64,000 bases of DNA from Nymphalis io (GCF_905147045.1 NC_065910.1:3596001-3660000), one strand, 5' to 3'; positions 22,821 to 35,345 are shown, counted from the stretch's first letter. A program made the numbers and translations. The notes: generated by a model not told the origin, from the letters alone.

Positions 22821-23430
22821 CTAAGGTTCACGCACATGTTTCTCTAGTTCGAGATATATTTGTTTATGGTCTGTCATTGGAGAATCAATAATGGCTAGAT
22901 GAAATTTTTCATACATATTAGTACATACATGATCGATGAGTGATAAAGATGTTTGTGTTTCCCGTGTACAATAAGTATTTTCATTTTTATTTAGTATATC
23001 ATAGCCGGCCTGTTGTATAATGCTCATATAATTTTTCCTAATATTATCTTCTTTTAAAATACTTATGTTAAAATCACCAAAAACTATTCCTCGTTTATTG
23101 TTTTCTATTTGCGATGAATATATATCTAAAAAAAAAATTGTGTTGGAATTCGATGACTTGTAGATTAATCCAATATTAAGAGCATATTTTTGTACATGGA
23201 TCAACAGAAAGTGAATCCCATCCACATATTTATCTTCAGTTACTGTATATTTTAAATCATTATGCATGCGTAGTTATGCGTAGTTTGTTAGCTGACATGC
23301 GTTAGCGTCTAAATTTGATTTTATCCATGTTTCTGTTAATAACATTAAGTGTACTGTTTGTTGCAAAGACTTTAAAATGCATTTCAATTCTTCTAATCTA
23401 CCCGGCGTGAGTAAGCTTCGTATATTGGCA
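22821..23430 (-). pseudogene. LINE apurinic-type endonuclease, broken
   Basis: The frames give NANIRSLLTPGRLEELKCIL and LLTETWIKSNLD (23430-23274). After a break come GIVFGDFNISILKED, SLIDHVCTN and SPMTDHKQIYLELE (23267-22821). The TETW, GDFN and DH motifs are those of exonuclease-III-like LINE endonucleases, which nick the target site. A stop near 23272 separates the halves. The apparent start MAVCEKC of the first half comes from the neighbouring SINE-C, not from the LINE. Confidence 0.8.
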
Positions 23431-23431
23431 T

Positions 23432-23706
23432 TTAATAATAATATCCTGGAACATTTTTCACACACGGCCATCTGATCCCAAATTAAGCTTGTACAAAGCT
23501 TGTGCTATGGAAACCAGACAACTGATATACTACATATACTAGTTTTCTTTTGTAAATACATACTTATATAGAAAATTACACACAGACTCAGGACAAACAG
23601 ACATGTTCATGCACACAAAATGTCTGTCCTGGGTGGGAATCGAACCCACAACCTTCGGCGTGAAAAGGAATGTATCTACCAACCACGCCAACCGGCTCGT
23701 CAGTTA
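23432..23706 (-). repeat. SINE-C, full length, inside the CR1-type LINE
   Basis: From aataataatatcctggaaca through cacacggccatctgatccc and caggacaaacagac to gggaatcgaacccacaacc (B-box complement) and acgccaaccggctcgtca. It sits between the ORF1 and endonuclease parts of the host LINE. A possible short target duplication, ATTTAA, flanks it. Confidence 0.9.
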
Positions 23707-23908
23707 TTTAAAAACTTAAGAGACATGGTAGTACTGCATAGATTTCCCTAACTGTGATTTATTTAATAAGTGATATTTTTGCTTATTCCTGGGGAAATTG
23801 TGTAGTTTTTTGCTGGCATATTTATTACTTTAGGTATATCGTTGTAGATTCTTATCATTAATTTTCCCCCCTTACTTTGCCATTCAAGCAGTTCATTTTT
23901 AGACATTC

Positions 23909-24600
23909 TTAAAATATTGATATTGAGCAGGTGTTTGATCCAAATCCCAAAAATATACGTATATTATTTCCTAATTCTTTCCGATTTTGTAATATGTAGC
24001 GAGCAGTTTTTTTATTTTCAAAACACACCTTTAGGTTTTTATTTTTATTCGGGTTATATTTTCCTAATCTTAGCATTTTAATTGGCATAGGACATTCTGG
24101 ATGAATATTATTTATGACTTTTATCACTACATGTTTGTCATAGTTTCGTCTTGAGTTTGTATTTTTATCATTTAATTCAACTATACCCTCAATTATAATG
24201 TTTTTCTTCCTTATTCATAAGTGTTTTAACAGCTTTTTCTAAACTTTTAATTCTTTCTTGATATTTGTCACTTTGCTTTCATATCTTTATTTATGGTTTT
24301 GTGTTCCAAAATTAGATTTTCGGTAGTGGACTTTAATTCCTTTATCTCTGATTTAATTTCTGCTATTTCATTAAAAAATTTAGTGTTATTCTCATTCTGA
24401 TTTTTGCATCTTCTCAAATAAAGACTTAATATCATCCCTAAATTTAGAAAAATTTTCTTTAAAAGATTCTTTGACTTCCTTTTCTTTCCGCTTTCTTAAT
24501 GTTATATTCGATATGTTATCTGAGAAATCGTCCGAAGCAATTCGCAGAGATAGTATTTTAGTGTGGCTACTACTTGGCGTATCTGAACGGCTTGAGTCTT
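23909..24600 (-). pseudogene. LINE ORF1-like nucleic-acid-binding protein, broken
   Basis: The N-terminal part near 24600-24450 reads SRSDTPSSSHTKILSLRI and NISNITLRKRKEKEVKESFK, a Ser/Thr-rich lead followed by a charged segment. A coiled-coil-like stretch (ELKSTTENLILE) lies near 24350. The C-terminal part (24127-23909) reads MLRLGKYNPNKNKNLKVCFE and KKTARYILQNRKEL, a common ORF1 C-terminal domain of LINEs. It is interrupted by stops and frameshifts. ORF1 proteins chaperone the LINE RNA. Confidence 0.65.
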
Positions 24601-24610
24601 ATATTAAAAT

Positions 24611-24764
24611 GAATTTATGTAAACTCGTAGAAGAAATTTAAATATATTATGACAGTAAATAGTAGAAGGACATAGTATACCTAATATCTGCTTCCCTCCT
24701 CTCAAAGGGGGGTGAATATATAATAGTATAATTGTAAGGGGTTGTATAAGAGTAATATGTATGT

Positions 24765-24827
<63 letters not shown>

Positions 24828-25019
24828 CCTAACCTAAGTATATATATATATATATAATTATTGTAACTTAGGTTCTTCTAAAATTGTACTTAAAAATAAT
24901 TACTATTCAAGGCAATTTGCTCCAAGGCTTCTTCTAAATCATATTGTATGGAGAACATTTGATCACTAAGCAAATGCTGGTACCAATATAAGGTTGGTTA
25001 TACAATAACTTAATTATGA
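24611..25019. other. AT-rich spacer with (TA)n
   Basis: It includes the TA tracts at 24766-24857 and a short run AAAGGGGGG near 24702. No gene is seen. Confidence 0.5.
24766..24857. repeat. (TA)n microsatellite, interrupted
   Basis: Two TA tracts (about 24766-24824 and 24840-24857) are separated by taacctaacctaag. Confidence 0.95.
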
Positions 25020-25235
25020 AAATAGCTTGTTTGTGCAAGCTCGTCGCAAGACAGTAGTACTTAATATTGTGAGCTAATGTAACAATAGACAACGAGGGAC
25101 ATAACATCTTAGTTCCCAAGGTTGGTGGCGCATTGGTGATGTAAGGGATGGTTAACATTTCTCACACTGCCAATGTCTATGGGGTATGGTGACCACTTAT
25201 CATCGGATGGCATGCCTACCAATTCTATATTATAT
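25020..25235 (+). repeat. SINE-B with internal deletion
   Basis: ttgtttgtgcaagctcgtcg jumps to aagacagtagtacttaatat, losing the conserved taccacccactcatcag block. The rest, cccaaggttggtggcgcatt to caccaattctat-like text, is intact. Confidence 0.8.
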
Positions 25236-25869
25236 CATGTTTGGAAATCAACGTTTTTTCAACGTGTTTTTAATTTAAGCTTTAAAACGATTTAGAAATG
25301 TAAGTGTAGCATTAAATAAAGTGATTAAGACAAAAAATATGATGATATTATTATAAATGTACACTTAGCTTAAATTGAAATGGTATACGAATATATAATG
25401 TTTCGCAAACGTTAGATTGAACGTAGATAATCCCTTAGGAAATAAGGGGGGCTTGATACTGGTACAGGTGATGAGAAATTGGCCAAAAATACATGTTTAC
25501 TCATTTTAAATCATTCATCTTGCTTGAAATATTTATAAATTTTATGTTAGCTGATAAATTTTGATATGAGAGTATTATATCAAGGTTTATTTTCTTTCTT
25601 ATTTTCTAACCGCAGGAGAAGCTGTATATCATTGCCTCGCTTAGTATCTGAGTTACAGTTAAAGTCTTCATATATTGAGACTTAATACAAATCCGTCCAA
25701 TATTATAAATGTAAATAATTATCATAAACATATTTTCTACTTACTATATATTATGGATGGATTTCTAAATTGTACTAAAGATAACACACGATTAGAATAC
25801 AGTTAAATAAGTCTTAACTGAATATCAAACTTGCATGTGTCGGGTGTGTTAGCCATTTTTTCTCGCTGG
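25236..25869. other. AT-rich spacer
   Basis: Nothing recognised. Confidence 0.5.
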
Positions 25870-26190
25870 AAAAACATATTTACGTGTTTCCATATGAGCT
25901 GAAGGCGCAGGAATACTCACTAAAAAACCAGCGATGCCCACTCTGTCTTGGCGGGAGACGTCACGGGATTGCTTGCGCTTACTACCGTGCCGTCCCGACG
26001 GTCCCCGCTTCTGCGGGCCTCCAAATCCAAGGCAGTTCTCAGGGCACAGAGACCCCTATTCCCGGCGACATGTGTTCCGCATTGAAACATTGAAACATCC
26101 CGCATTGAAACAGCTTGTTGGAATTACCTCGAAACTTTATATTCGAGAGAAAGAGAAGAGTAAGACTAATAGTGCGAGGTGGTTTGTTTA
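25870..26190. other. GC-rich islet of unknown origin
   Basis: Several overlapping frames run through a locally GC-rich stretch (25884-26093, 25934-26191 plus; 25920-26105 minus). The plus frame gives RCPLCLGGRRHGIACAYYRA, then a run rich in Pro and Gly. A 13-bp direct repeat, ccgcattgaaaca, recurs at about 26080 and 26100. I do not recognise the protein text. It may be a fragment of a retroelement rather than a host exon, since no splice context or long frame supports it. Confidence 0.35.
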
Positions 26191-26194
26191 ATTT

Positions 26195-26312
26195 ATAGTG
26201 CGTAGGGCATATTATAGTGCACAAATATGTGCGAAAACTCAGGTGCGCTCTCTATTCCCTCACTCTCATAATCCGATGGGCCGACAATCCGAAATGACAG
26301 GGAAGAGTTCGG
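26195..26312 (-). repeat. SINE-D fragment
   Basis: The text tatagtgcacaaatatgtgcg, ctctctattccctcactctc and ataatccgatgggccgacaa aligns with the minus strand of the SINE-D 3' half. Confidence 0.65.
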
Positions 26313-26599
26313 TTGCTATGGACATACGAGTACTGTTTTAAAGTAATATTTGTTTGTTTTTAAAGTTTTAAAATCAGATACATTTTTGTATTGTTTTAAA
26401 AAAATATGTTTCAATTCTAGTCTTTAAAATAGATGTTTATAAAAAAAGCGTTCCAAATATTTATTATTTGATGAACGCTGTCAATTAAATGGTACATGTA
26501 AAAAAAAAAAATTTACATGTCAAAAAAATCCACAGATAAAATAACAAAGATTGTGTTTATAGTTATAAAACATTGGGAAAAACGTATTAAACTTAATAC
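26313..26599. other. AT-rich spacer
   Basis: Contains a short inverted repeat of ttacatgt/acatgtaa around an A-run at 26493-26520. No gene. Confidence 0.4.
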
Positions 26600-26875
26600 T
26601 ATCGAATCAAAACTAATAATAATGTTCTCCAAACCGTTTTCGGCCACTTGCCGATGAGACGACAATCCAACACGACCGGAATGAGTTCAGGCGCAGGACC
26701 AATGGCTTTACGTGCTTTCCGAGGCACGGGAGTGAACACACTACCAATTTCCAGACTCCGGGCTGCTACTGAGAATTTTACAGAAAAATCCAATAACTTT
26801 TTACTGGCCTGATCTGGGCATTGAACCCGTCCTGGACCTTACATCAAGCCACTAGACCAACGAATCAAAACTACT
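26600..26875 (-). repeat. SINE-D
   Basis: From ataataatgttctccaaacc and cggccac (3' end, with an internal deletion) through gacgacaatccaacacgacc and cgaggcacgggagtg to the B-box complement (gggcattgaacccgtc) and A-box complement (ccactagaccaacga). Confidence 0.8.
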
Positions 26876-27593
26876 ACGTACTACTTTTGTAAATATATAA
26901 TTAGTATTCAATAATTTCATTTGTGTAAGATGAACAAGCCAGTGATATAAAACTTTATTATCAATCATGACATTGATACCTACGATAATAACAATTCACT
27001 TACTGATAACTTTTGTTTTTATTCATATATAAGGCATGTTATTAATCAATGTCTGACGTGTCGGCTCTCAATGTTCGGTATAATTTCTCCATTATGGATA
27101 ATTGATTTGTATTATAGTAATGTATCAATTACTTATATATAATTTATATTTTCGGGGCTAATTTATATGTGTCAAATTCTACAGGAAACGTAGTCGTTAT
27201 CATTAAGAAATAATAATAATATTTTTTTTATTTACACCCAAAAGAATCATATTCACAATTTGTTTGCAGTATTATCTAAATCTAGGGTTTTTTACATTAT
27301 TGGTGGACCTCTGACTCCGAAACTAATATAAATTGTACTATCAGAGTTAGCGATTCCTCAACAATCAATTGCACACTAGATTAGATTCCTAGATACCTTT
27401 AAAGGCGTACTAAAAATATATATAAAAAAAAAAACAAATGAAAAATAAGAAGTAAAATAAAACAATTAATAATAATATGTTCTTACGCGTGCTTTTGTAT
27501 TTATATGTGTGTGTATGTGCGTGCGTGTGTATCTGTGCGTATGTGCTTGTGTGTGCTTGTGTGCATTTATAATTGTTAAAAAGTTAATTTGAT
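26876..27593. other. AT-rich spacer with TG-rich tract
   Basis: 27500-27562 is a degenerate (TG)n run. No gene is seen. The tract abuts the LINE fragment to its right and may be part of its 3' end. Confidence 0.5.
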
Positions 27594-27800
27594 TTATTTT
27601 AAAAGATTTTTAATGTTTAAATAAGACAACTTCAAGAGAGAAGCAGTGGTTTTCTTTTTGACTTCTAACCTATTATCGGTATAAATAGGGGTCATCTTAA
27701 GAATCCTATTGTAAAGCTTAGCAGGAAGGGAAGCAAATTGGTGCTTTGCGAATGCCGTTTTACATTTTGACATATGTATATAGAGCACGGCATCTAAAGA
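27594..27800 (-). pseudogene. Probable LINE RT C-terminal fragment
   Basis: The 64-codon frame reads KTAFAKHQFASLPAKLYNRI, TDNRLEVKKKTTASLLKLSY. It resembles the end of jockey/CR1-group polyproteins (a LPxKLYN motif, then a KKK...L-L helix). It is too short to place in a clade, and the TG-rich tract downstream on the same strand would be its 3' UTR. Confidence 0.45.
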
Positions 27801-27859
27801 AAACTCCTAGCTATTATTTTTAATTTTATTTATAAACTTATATAATATAATTATAATAT

Positions 27860-28160
27860 TTTACTGGTGGTAGGGCTTTGTGCAAGCTCGTCTGGGTAGG
27901 TACCACCCACTCATCAGATATTCTACCGCAAAACAGCAATACTTGATATTGTTGTGTTCCGGTTTGAAGGGTGAGTGAGCCAGTGTAATTACAGGCACAA
28001 GGGACATAAAATCTTAGTTCCCAAGGTTGGTGGCGCATTGGCTATAAGCGATGGTTGACATTTCTTACAATGCCAATGTCTAAGAGCGTTTGGTGACCAC
28101 TTACCATCAGGTGGCCCATATGCTCGTCCACCTTCCTATTCTATAAAAAAAAAAAAAAAA
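27860..28160 (+). repeat. SINE-B, full length
   Basis: It runs from tactggtggtagggctttgtg to cgtccaccttcctattctat and an A17 tail. This is the most complete copy here and a good reference for the family. Confidence 0.95.
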
Positions 28161-29166
28161 GATTTTACTGATTTATAAAATATAAATGATTTTTATTAAG
28201 AATTTAATTTACACTTTTTTTTTAATTTATTGACAAAATATCATTTGTTACGTTTATTTTATGAACCTGACAGTCACAGTACACGTGTTTCATATGTACA
28301 TTAAACATTTATTATTGTTATTTATTAGTTAACTTATAAATGCTTTGTTGAAGGTGTGCTTTTGCAAATAAAATAAAAGATACAAGTTTATTTAACGAAC
28401 TTAATATTTAACCATACTGTTAATAGAATATATGGACTTGTGAATATGAAATGTAATTTTCACGGTTCGTGAAAGAGGTGTGAAATCGAATGACTGATGG
28501 CACTCCTGAGGATTCCATTTGATTCAAGCATAATATATGTATTGGTAAAATTTCCTCTTTTATCAAACTCCTCTAAACATTTGTTTTGTTCCCAAAATTA
28601 TTATTATTCAATTAAATTAATGGTTAGGACATTTGAATTTTAATCGACACAATTATCGGAATTTTCTGTTAGTTATTTTGTTTCTACGTTCTTATAATAC
28701 TTATAATAAATATTGACAGATGTGTGATAGAAAAATGCTATTACTTATGTATATATATAGGATATATTAGTATTACTATATCGTCATTTTGCATGTCATA
28801 TATATTATCCATATTTCAAATATATATTTGTGTCTTAAAAGCTCGCTACGTCGTTATTGAAGTCTCTGGAAAAAAAATAACAGCGCTTATATTTATTATC
28901 ATATTATAGTTAAGGGAACTATATCATATCTATCAACATAATTTGTAAAATATGTGTATCACGAATAAAAAAATACAATATGCCGGTCGTTTTAGATAGA
29001 AAAAACACAGAAATGAGATCGCTCACCGAGACGGGCGAGTATGGGACGGGCGAGTATGGGGTGAATTAGGAGATATGATATCTTCCTGGCGCGCTCGGAT
29101 AAAATGCTTGGGATGATTATTATATCTGTGACGGTTCTACGCGAGTCTTTGGCCAGATAATTGAAA
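28161..29166. other. AT-rich spacer
   Basis: A small GC-rich patch at 29010-29065 contains two copies of gacgggcgagtatggg. It is not recognised as any family. The rest is low-complexity. Confidence 0.5.
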
Positions 29167-29421
29167 ATAATAATATCCTGGGACATCATTCACACACGGC
29201 CATCTGATCCCAAACTAAGCAGAGCTTGTACTATGGAAACCAGACAACTGTACTACATATACTACTTTTCTTTTGTAAATACATAGTTATGAAGATAATT
29301 ACATCCAAACTTCGGACAAACAGACATGTTTATGGACACAAATATCTGTCCTGGATGGGAATCGAACCCACAATTTTCGGCGTGAACGGCAAGTATCTAC
29401 CAACCACGCCAACAGGCCCGT
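29167..29421 (-). repeat. SINE-C, full length
   Basis: From aataataatatcctgggaca through ggacaaacagacatg and gggaatcgaacccacaattt to acgccaacaggcccgtc. Confidence 0.9.
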
Positions 29422-29626
29422 CAAAAAAAACAATAGAAAAACAAAAGAATAAATCATATTTACATAAAATATCTTAGTAACGTTGAAACTATTATTATAG
29501 AAAATTGCGAAAATCATAACCTCAGTTTTGAGTAAAAACTAACTACGTATTAAGTTTCACTATAAGTTTGAAGAAATAACAGTAAATTAAAACTTAACGC
29601 CTGATAATAAACTTAGCATAGTATGT

Positions 29627-29712
29627 ATACTTGTGCCTGTAATTACACTGGCTCACTCGTTCTTGAAACCGGAACCAAACAATATTTAGTATTGCTGTTT
29701 GGCTCTAGAATA
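29627..29712 (-). repeat. SINE-B fragment
   Basis: The text cttgtgcctgtaattacactgg, cttgaaaccggaacc and attgctgtttggctctagaat is the middle of the family. Confidence 0.7.
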
Positions 29713-31104
29713 TTGTGACACATACCCAGTCGGCATTGCGCAGAGCCATAAAACCGAGTATAACGTTTTACATTATTTCGTATAATTTTTGTTTTTATTT
29801 TATAGTATTAGCCTATGAATTTTAATTTCAAAAGACAGGTTATTCAAATTCGAATTTACGATGGCAATGGGAGTAATGGAGTCCGGAATAGTTTTCAGAA
29901 ATTCGGAAAAAGTCTTTTTGTTCACTGCACCGGTTTGCGCAGTCAGTGAGAAGTTCCACGAAGCGATATGGACATCTGCGCACATTAATAAAAGCTTGAC
30001 AGCTTAAGAGATCTATAGAGTCGTTTGAAAAATAAAAAAAATTATCATGTATATTTTGTATGTTGCTAAGCGAATGAATCTTTAAATATTTATCACATTT
30101 CAATTATATTTAAAGAAAAAACCAAAATCATGTGAAATTTCCTTATCATTTGAATCAGAAGAATCTACGAAAAGACGGCAAAATAAAAATATAGTTCTTT
30201 GTAATATATTAAAAGTATAGTATACAAGTACGTGTGTGACCACAATACACATCGTACGATCCGAGATCAATCAGCAAGGTTCAGCGACTTTAGGTGATTC
30301 GAGCATATTGTTATGATTGGCTCGTTGGTTCGTCAGTAGTAGTATATCCTTCGAGTCAACGTCAACTCCATGGCTTTCCCTCGTCAAAGAGCTACCACCG
30401 CGCAAAGGTTTTTTATTCCATTTTATCACAACGCATATTTTCGCTTGGATTCAAATCTTTCTGATGTCTAAGCACTAACTCAGCGCTTAAACGACTTATA
30501 CATAAATGGTAATATTGGAATCTAAACTATGATTTATTGTTTAATATTTTGTACAATGTATCAACGTTTTTTGAATCGCTTTTATTCTTATTGTAAAACC
30601 GTATACATTGTCTTAGAGTTACTGTAAGCAGTGGAAGGAACAAAGTTTTAAAAAAATAGGTATAGATAGTGCTAGCTTTTCACGATGGGCTATATAATTA
30701 CATGAATACTACATCGCGGAATATAAATTAATTTAGTTAATATAATTTCATAAAATTACTTTTAATTATGATTAAAAGCTTTTATTAATATTTTTATTGA
30801 ACTTTATCCACTCCAATGAATATGCACAATTAAATTAATAAATACATATTTATAAACCCTGTATGGAAATCAATGAATACTCCACGATTTTTTATCATTT
30901 ATACAATATTGTACAGAATGCTTATTTATTAAATGAGAGCTTTTAAATTCATCAATTAAAAAGTGTCCGCTAAATTTTGCGAGATCAGAAACATATGGCC
31001 TTACTTACAAATGTTTAGCGCGTAGTCATTTAATAATAACAGTAACATACATTGGTATTTAACTAAATGATCGCTAAGTGTCGTTTGTAAATAAGACAGT
31101 TACA
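29713..31104. other. AT-rich stretch, no gene recognised
   Basis: An 87-codon minus frame (29840-30103) contains Cys-rich text but no motif I know. A less AT-rich patch at 30240-30420 is also unrecognised. Confidence 0.45.
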
Positions 31105-31408
31105 GTCGCTGGTGGTAGGGTTTTGTGCAAGCCCGTCTAAGTAGGTACCACCCAGTCATTAGATATTTTACCGCAAAACAGCAGTGCTGTTGTTGTTGTT
31201 TAGTATTGTTGTGTTCCGGTTTTAACGGTGACAGCTGGTGTAATTACATGCACAAGGGGCATAACATCTTAGTTCCCAATGATGGTGGTGCATTGGTGAT
31301 GTAAGCGATGGTTAACATTTCTTACAATGCCAATTTCCATGGGCATTGGTGACTACTTACCATCAGGTGGCCCATATGCTCGTCCACCTACCTATTTTAT
31401 AAAATAAA
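31105..31408 (+). repeat. SINE-B, full length
   Basis: From cgctggtggtagggttttgtg to cgtccacctacctattttat and an A-rich tail. A small tgttgttgttgtt expansion occurs near 31190. Confidence 0.9.
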
Positions 31409-32295
31409 TAAATAAAGATAGTGTAACAACTAACAATGCTATTTAACTTGTCTGCGAATGATCACTTCAAATCGTATACTTGTATCGTATACACGTGAAG
31501 CATTATATATCAATTAAAAATATATTCATTCAAAACTGTAGTGTTGCCAAGCAAGAAAACACTATAAATATTTAGCCATTACGATGTTTTACAAACTAAA
31601 AACAAGACTGGCTATTAATAAAATTGTTTTCAGTTAAAAACAGCTTTGGGGGAACCGAAGAGGGGAAATGAGATGTTTTTTAACGAAACTATTTAAATAT
31701 TCTTTGATCTCCTTAATTTTATGTGTGAATTTAAATAGACGTTCCTTGAATGTTTCGTTTTTTAAAATTAATTTGCTCGGAAAAACTGTTTAACATAAAT
31801 TATTTTGTCTTATTTACGTTCTAATTTGAACTTTATAGCATTTCATGTTAAGAACGATAATTGAATACATCTTATACGTTTCACTTAAATCATCATGATT
31901 ATAATAAATTTCAATTAAATTAAATGGTCAGATCGCCTGGTATAAGGGGTGTGCTCCACACTCCGGGTTATTGTGGGTACAAAGCTAGAGAGTATTTTGT
32001 TACATGATTTTATTATGTTTATTATCGAATAGAACCGGTTAATTAAGTTTTGACGTCGCTGAGTTTGACTGAGAACGTATTAAAGTAAATAAAAAAAGTA
32101 CTGGATTGTTATATTGTTTGCTACCTGTTAATAATGTTGATAAAAATACTTTAAATAAAAATCTGTGAGAAAGACATTTAGAAACCTGACTGCGTTTACC
32201 AAGTTTTTTTAATATGACGCCGATCATAAAATTTTAATGACGCTAATATTAAAAATAAACGTCTTAATGTTTCTTATAAAACATTTATAAAAGTA
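31409..32295. other. AT-rich spacer
   Basis: Nothing recognised. Confidence 0.5.
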
Positions 32296-32470
32296 ACAGC
32301 CTGTAAAAGTACCACTGCTGGGGTAATGTTGCTCAAATGCGGGTTGGTTCAATCACACATGTGGCTGATTTTAATCCGACAATTGCATGTTTCCTCTCGA
32401 TGGTTCACGGTTGAACACGAGATGAATTATAAACACATACTAACCATAAAAATGCAGAGGACTTGCAATG
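32296..32470 (-). repeat. Degraded SINE-A
   Basis: gtaacagcctgtaaaagtac, caaatgcgggttggttc, cacatgtggctgatttt, cacgagatgaattataaaca and atgcagaggacttgc keep the family order with internal deletions. Confidence 0.75.
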
Positions 32471-35217
32471 CTTGATTTCCGTAAAAATTGAAGATATGTA
32501 AATCTGCTAATACGCAGTGCAGTAGCCTTCAGTTTTCAGTAATTTAGGCACATTCTTACTAATACTATGTAAAGAGGTCACCAAATGATTTTATTAATGC
32601 AAAGCTTCAGTTACAAGGTGTAGAATCGTAATTTTTATAAATTTAAAAACTAAGGAAGGGTCTTCAAATAATTTCAAAGAAAATGTCATCGTTAAAAACT
32701 AATTATTTAATTTTAAGATTCGCTATAATTTTATTTTATATATTTTATTCGCAAATAAAATTTGGAAGATCTCTGACAAACCGTTTTTAACTTCTACGTT
32801 CAAAAATATTCATATTTTATGTCTATCTATTGAAAAATATATAATTTAGATTTAATATGTATCAGAAAAATCAAATTGTAAGTTTTAGAGATATATTAAT
32901 ATCGAAAATATTTCTACGTTTTTTTTTTAGTATTTACAATAAAAGAAGAGGATTAAAATTTAAGGAATATTAGGGCTTAAAATAGAAAATGTGCACGGGA
33001 GAAAGAAAATAGTACTCCAAATTATGATAATCTGTATATAAAAACAATAAAGTTGAACATTCAAAAATGCTGTTCTGTACTTTTTATATATAACATTCAA
33101 GTTTATTTCTGTTTTGAAGTATATTTGTTCATATTGGCTGATGATGTTTATAATCTAGATTCAGTAGTAAGCTGTCGCCTACCATCGGCTTATACATACA
33201 TACGCATAATAACAGAACAAACTCGCCTGCATTTGACACGTGACATAGAGTAAAAATTGAAAATCATTTAGAGATATATTTTTAATTTTTTCAAGACAAT
33301 TTTCCATCAGTTCTGATTGTGATAACTTTTTAAATATTTTGATATTGATGATACCTGTTAATCAATAGGCTGTCGACATTTACAAGTTCTTTCTTTATAC
33401 TTTTTTAATTACTATTTTTCCCTGACGGTTATAATTCTGCCTACAGGTAATGCTCGCGAATTGCAACCGTTGTTCGAGGTGCTTAAATTTATTATTTTTG
33501 TAATACAGTGTTTCACGTTAGTGACACAGAATTCATCTCCGCGATGAAAATTTTTAATATTATTAATATTACGTCATCGTCTATCACCGACCGATTGACA
33601 TTCAAAATAAAGCAAAATTAGTTAATTAGTTAGTTTTGCTTTGTTCAGTGGTTTCCGAACGATAAATCCTGAGAGACATTAGAAAAAAAAAGCGAATTGG
33701 TAATTTTACAATATGAATATTCTGATAAATATTCCATTTATGAAAGTGATTATATTCTAAATGTGTCAGAGGAGGTATATTTCTAGTACCTTTTTACATC
33801 CACATGTCAAATTACATATTCGGAAATTGTATATATTATCGTCAGTGAATAAATATGATATTGTTCTAAATAATATACTACACCGGTCTTCTAGTCTGGA
33901 CTAATATCGTATAATTATATATAGATTAAATAAATATATTATTATTTATTTATTTTCATAGAAAATATTATTTAACGATATACGCTGTAACTATTCTGAA
34001 GGCATGCAGTCTTCAAATTCCGTTTAAACATTTTTTTCATAGTTATGTTGCAGCTTGTCAAGAAGAACGGACAACTTATTTTGACATTGTTGAAAAATTA
34101 AACTATACCACATTCTTCGTAACTACTCACTAGTTTATAGTTTTTATCTATTATATAAACTAGTGAGATATAAAGAAAAATAAACCTTATCTCCTTTTGA
34201 TTAAAAATGATATTGCTGTGCAGTGCAATGCTCTAGTTCCAGCAAATAACATTATAGCAGAGCTTATACTGTAAGAACAAACATGAAACTCACAGCAGAA
34301 TACGACCGTGAAATATCAGAAATTGATATGCAACATAGACTATAGAAAAATAATTAGTGTACGCGCATCAAATTAAGTCGATTTATAATATTTCACAAGT
34401 GAGATACGAGGTTCTTGCAGAAAAACACTGCAGGTATCAGTATTATGACATCTGAGAAAACATCGGCGGCATATTACCAGAGTAAGGACTTACCTTCAGG
34501 TAACAGATTTACCTGTATGTCTGTTAGTCTTATAATGAAAACAATAAAGGAACAAACTTACTACCTTATGTTGTTAAAACTATTTGAATTATATGTTTTT
34601 AAATGTCGAACGCTTAACTGTTATTGACAGATTAATTTGCTAAGGAAAAAATCGTTATCGTAAACTATTAGATTTCTTCTATTTCGAATAATGAGATTTA
34701 AAATGAATTAGGTCGAATGAACCCTTTGGGGGTACGATTTACGTTTGGGGTTACGTTTTGTACTTGCCTGAGTTACAAAGAACCATTATATAATAATAAT
34801 TGTTTTTTTTATTACAAAATTATTTACATTAAATCCTAAAATAGAAACAAATTTAAATTAAAAATACAAATCGAGACCTCGTGGAATGGTGGCGAGAATG
34901 CAAGCTCCCTAGGAATTGCAATTCCGATACTCTGGGCGAAAAATTAACCAGCCCTCCCATTGCTAGTAGAGGCAACAACAAACAAGGTGTCATATATATG
35001 TAATTGAATTATATAGATTACTAGCTGACCCAGGAAACGTTGTTCTGCCATATAAATTATATCTACTGAATATTTTGATTTTTAAATAAAAAAAATGCGT
35101 TTATTTATTATTGTTTGAAAAAAAGATGGTCCGTTATTAGTTTTCTTTTGAATATTGGTAAATGCTCACCCCAACCCTATATATTGGCACTATAAAAATA
35201 TTTCTAATAATAATTAA
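32471..35217. other. 2.7-kb AT-rich stretch
   Basis: No gene recognised. It contains the 14-bp palindrome at 34126-34167. At 35015-35110 there is a piece opening actagctgacccaggaaacg that resembles common arthropod transposon ends. A GC-richer patch at 34872-34975 (cgagacctcgtggaatggtg...) is of unknown origin. Confidence 0.45.
34126..34167. repeat. Perfect 14-bp inverted repeat
   Basis: CTCACTAGTTTATA (34126-34139) and TATAAACTAGTGAG (34154-34167) with a 14-nt loop. AT-rich; it could be chance or a small MITE remnant. Confidence 0.9.
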
Positions 35218-35345
35218 GCATTCCTTACGTCGCGAATGCGCCACCAACCTTGGGAACTAAATTATTCCTTGTGCCTGTCGTTACACTGGTTCCAAGCCGG
35301 AACACAACAATACTAAATATTGCTGTTTGGCGGTAGAAGATGTGA
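35218..35345 (-). repeat. SINE-B fragment
   Basis: From cattccttacgtcgcgaatg through gccaccaaccttgggaac to attgctgtttggcggtagaag. Confidence 0.75.

Larger units (their letters stand above)
21095..24610 (-). mobile_element. Decayed, nearly full-length CR1-type LINE
   Basis: Read on the minus strand, the order is ORF1-like protein (24600-23909), then an apurinic endonuclease (about 23430-22821), then reverse transcriptase (22550 to about 21170) and the 3' end. It measures about 3.2 kb without the SINE-C inserted at 23432-23706. Every domain is broken by stops and frameshifts. Endonuclease, RT and the two-gene order fit the CR1/jockey assemblage; the RT motifs look closest to CR1. Confidence 0.8.

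Noticed and set aside
24824..24840. taacctaacctaag resembles the insect telomeric repeat CCTAA
   Set aside because: Only two units between TA tracts; this is expected by chance in AT-rich DNA.
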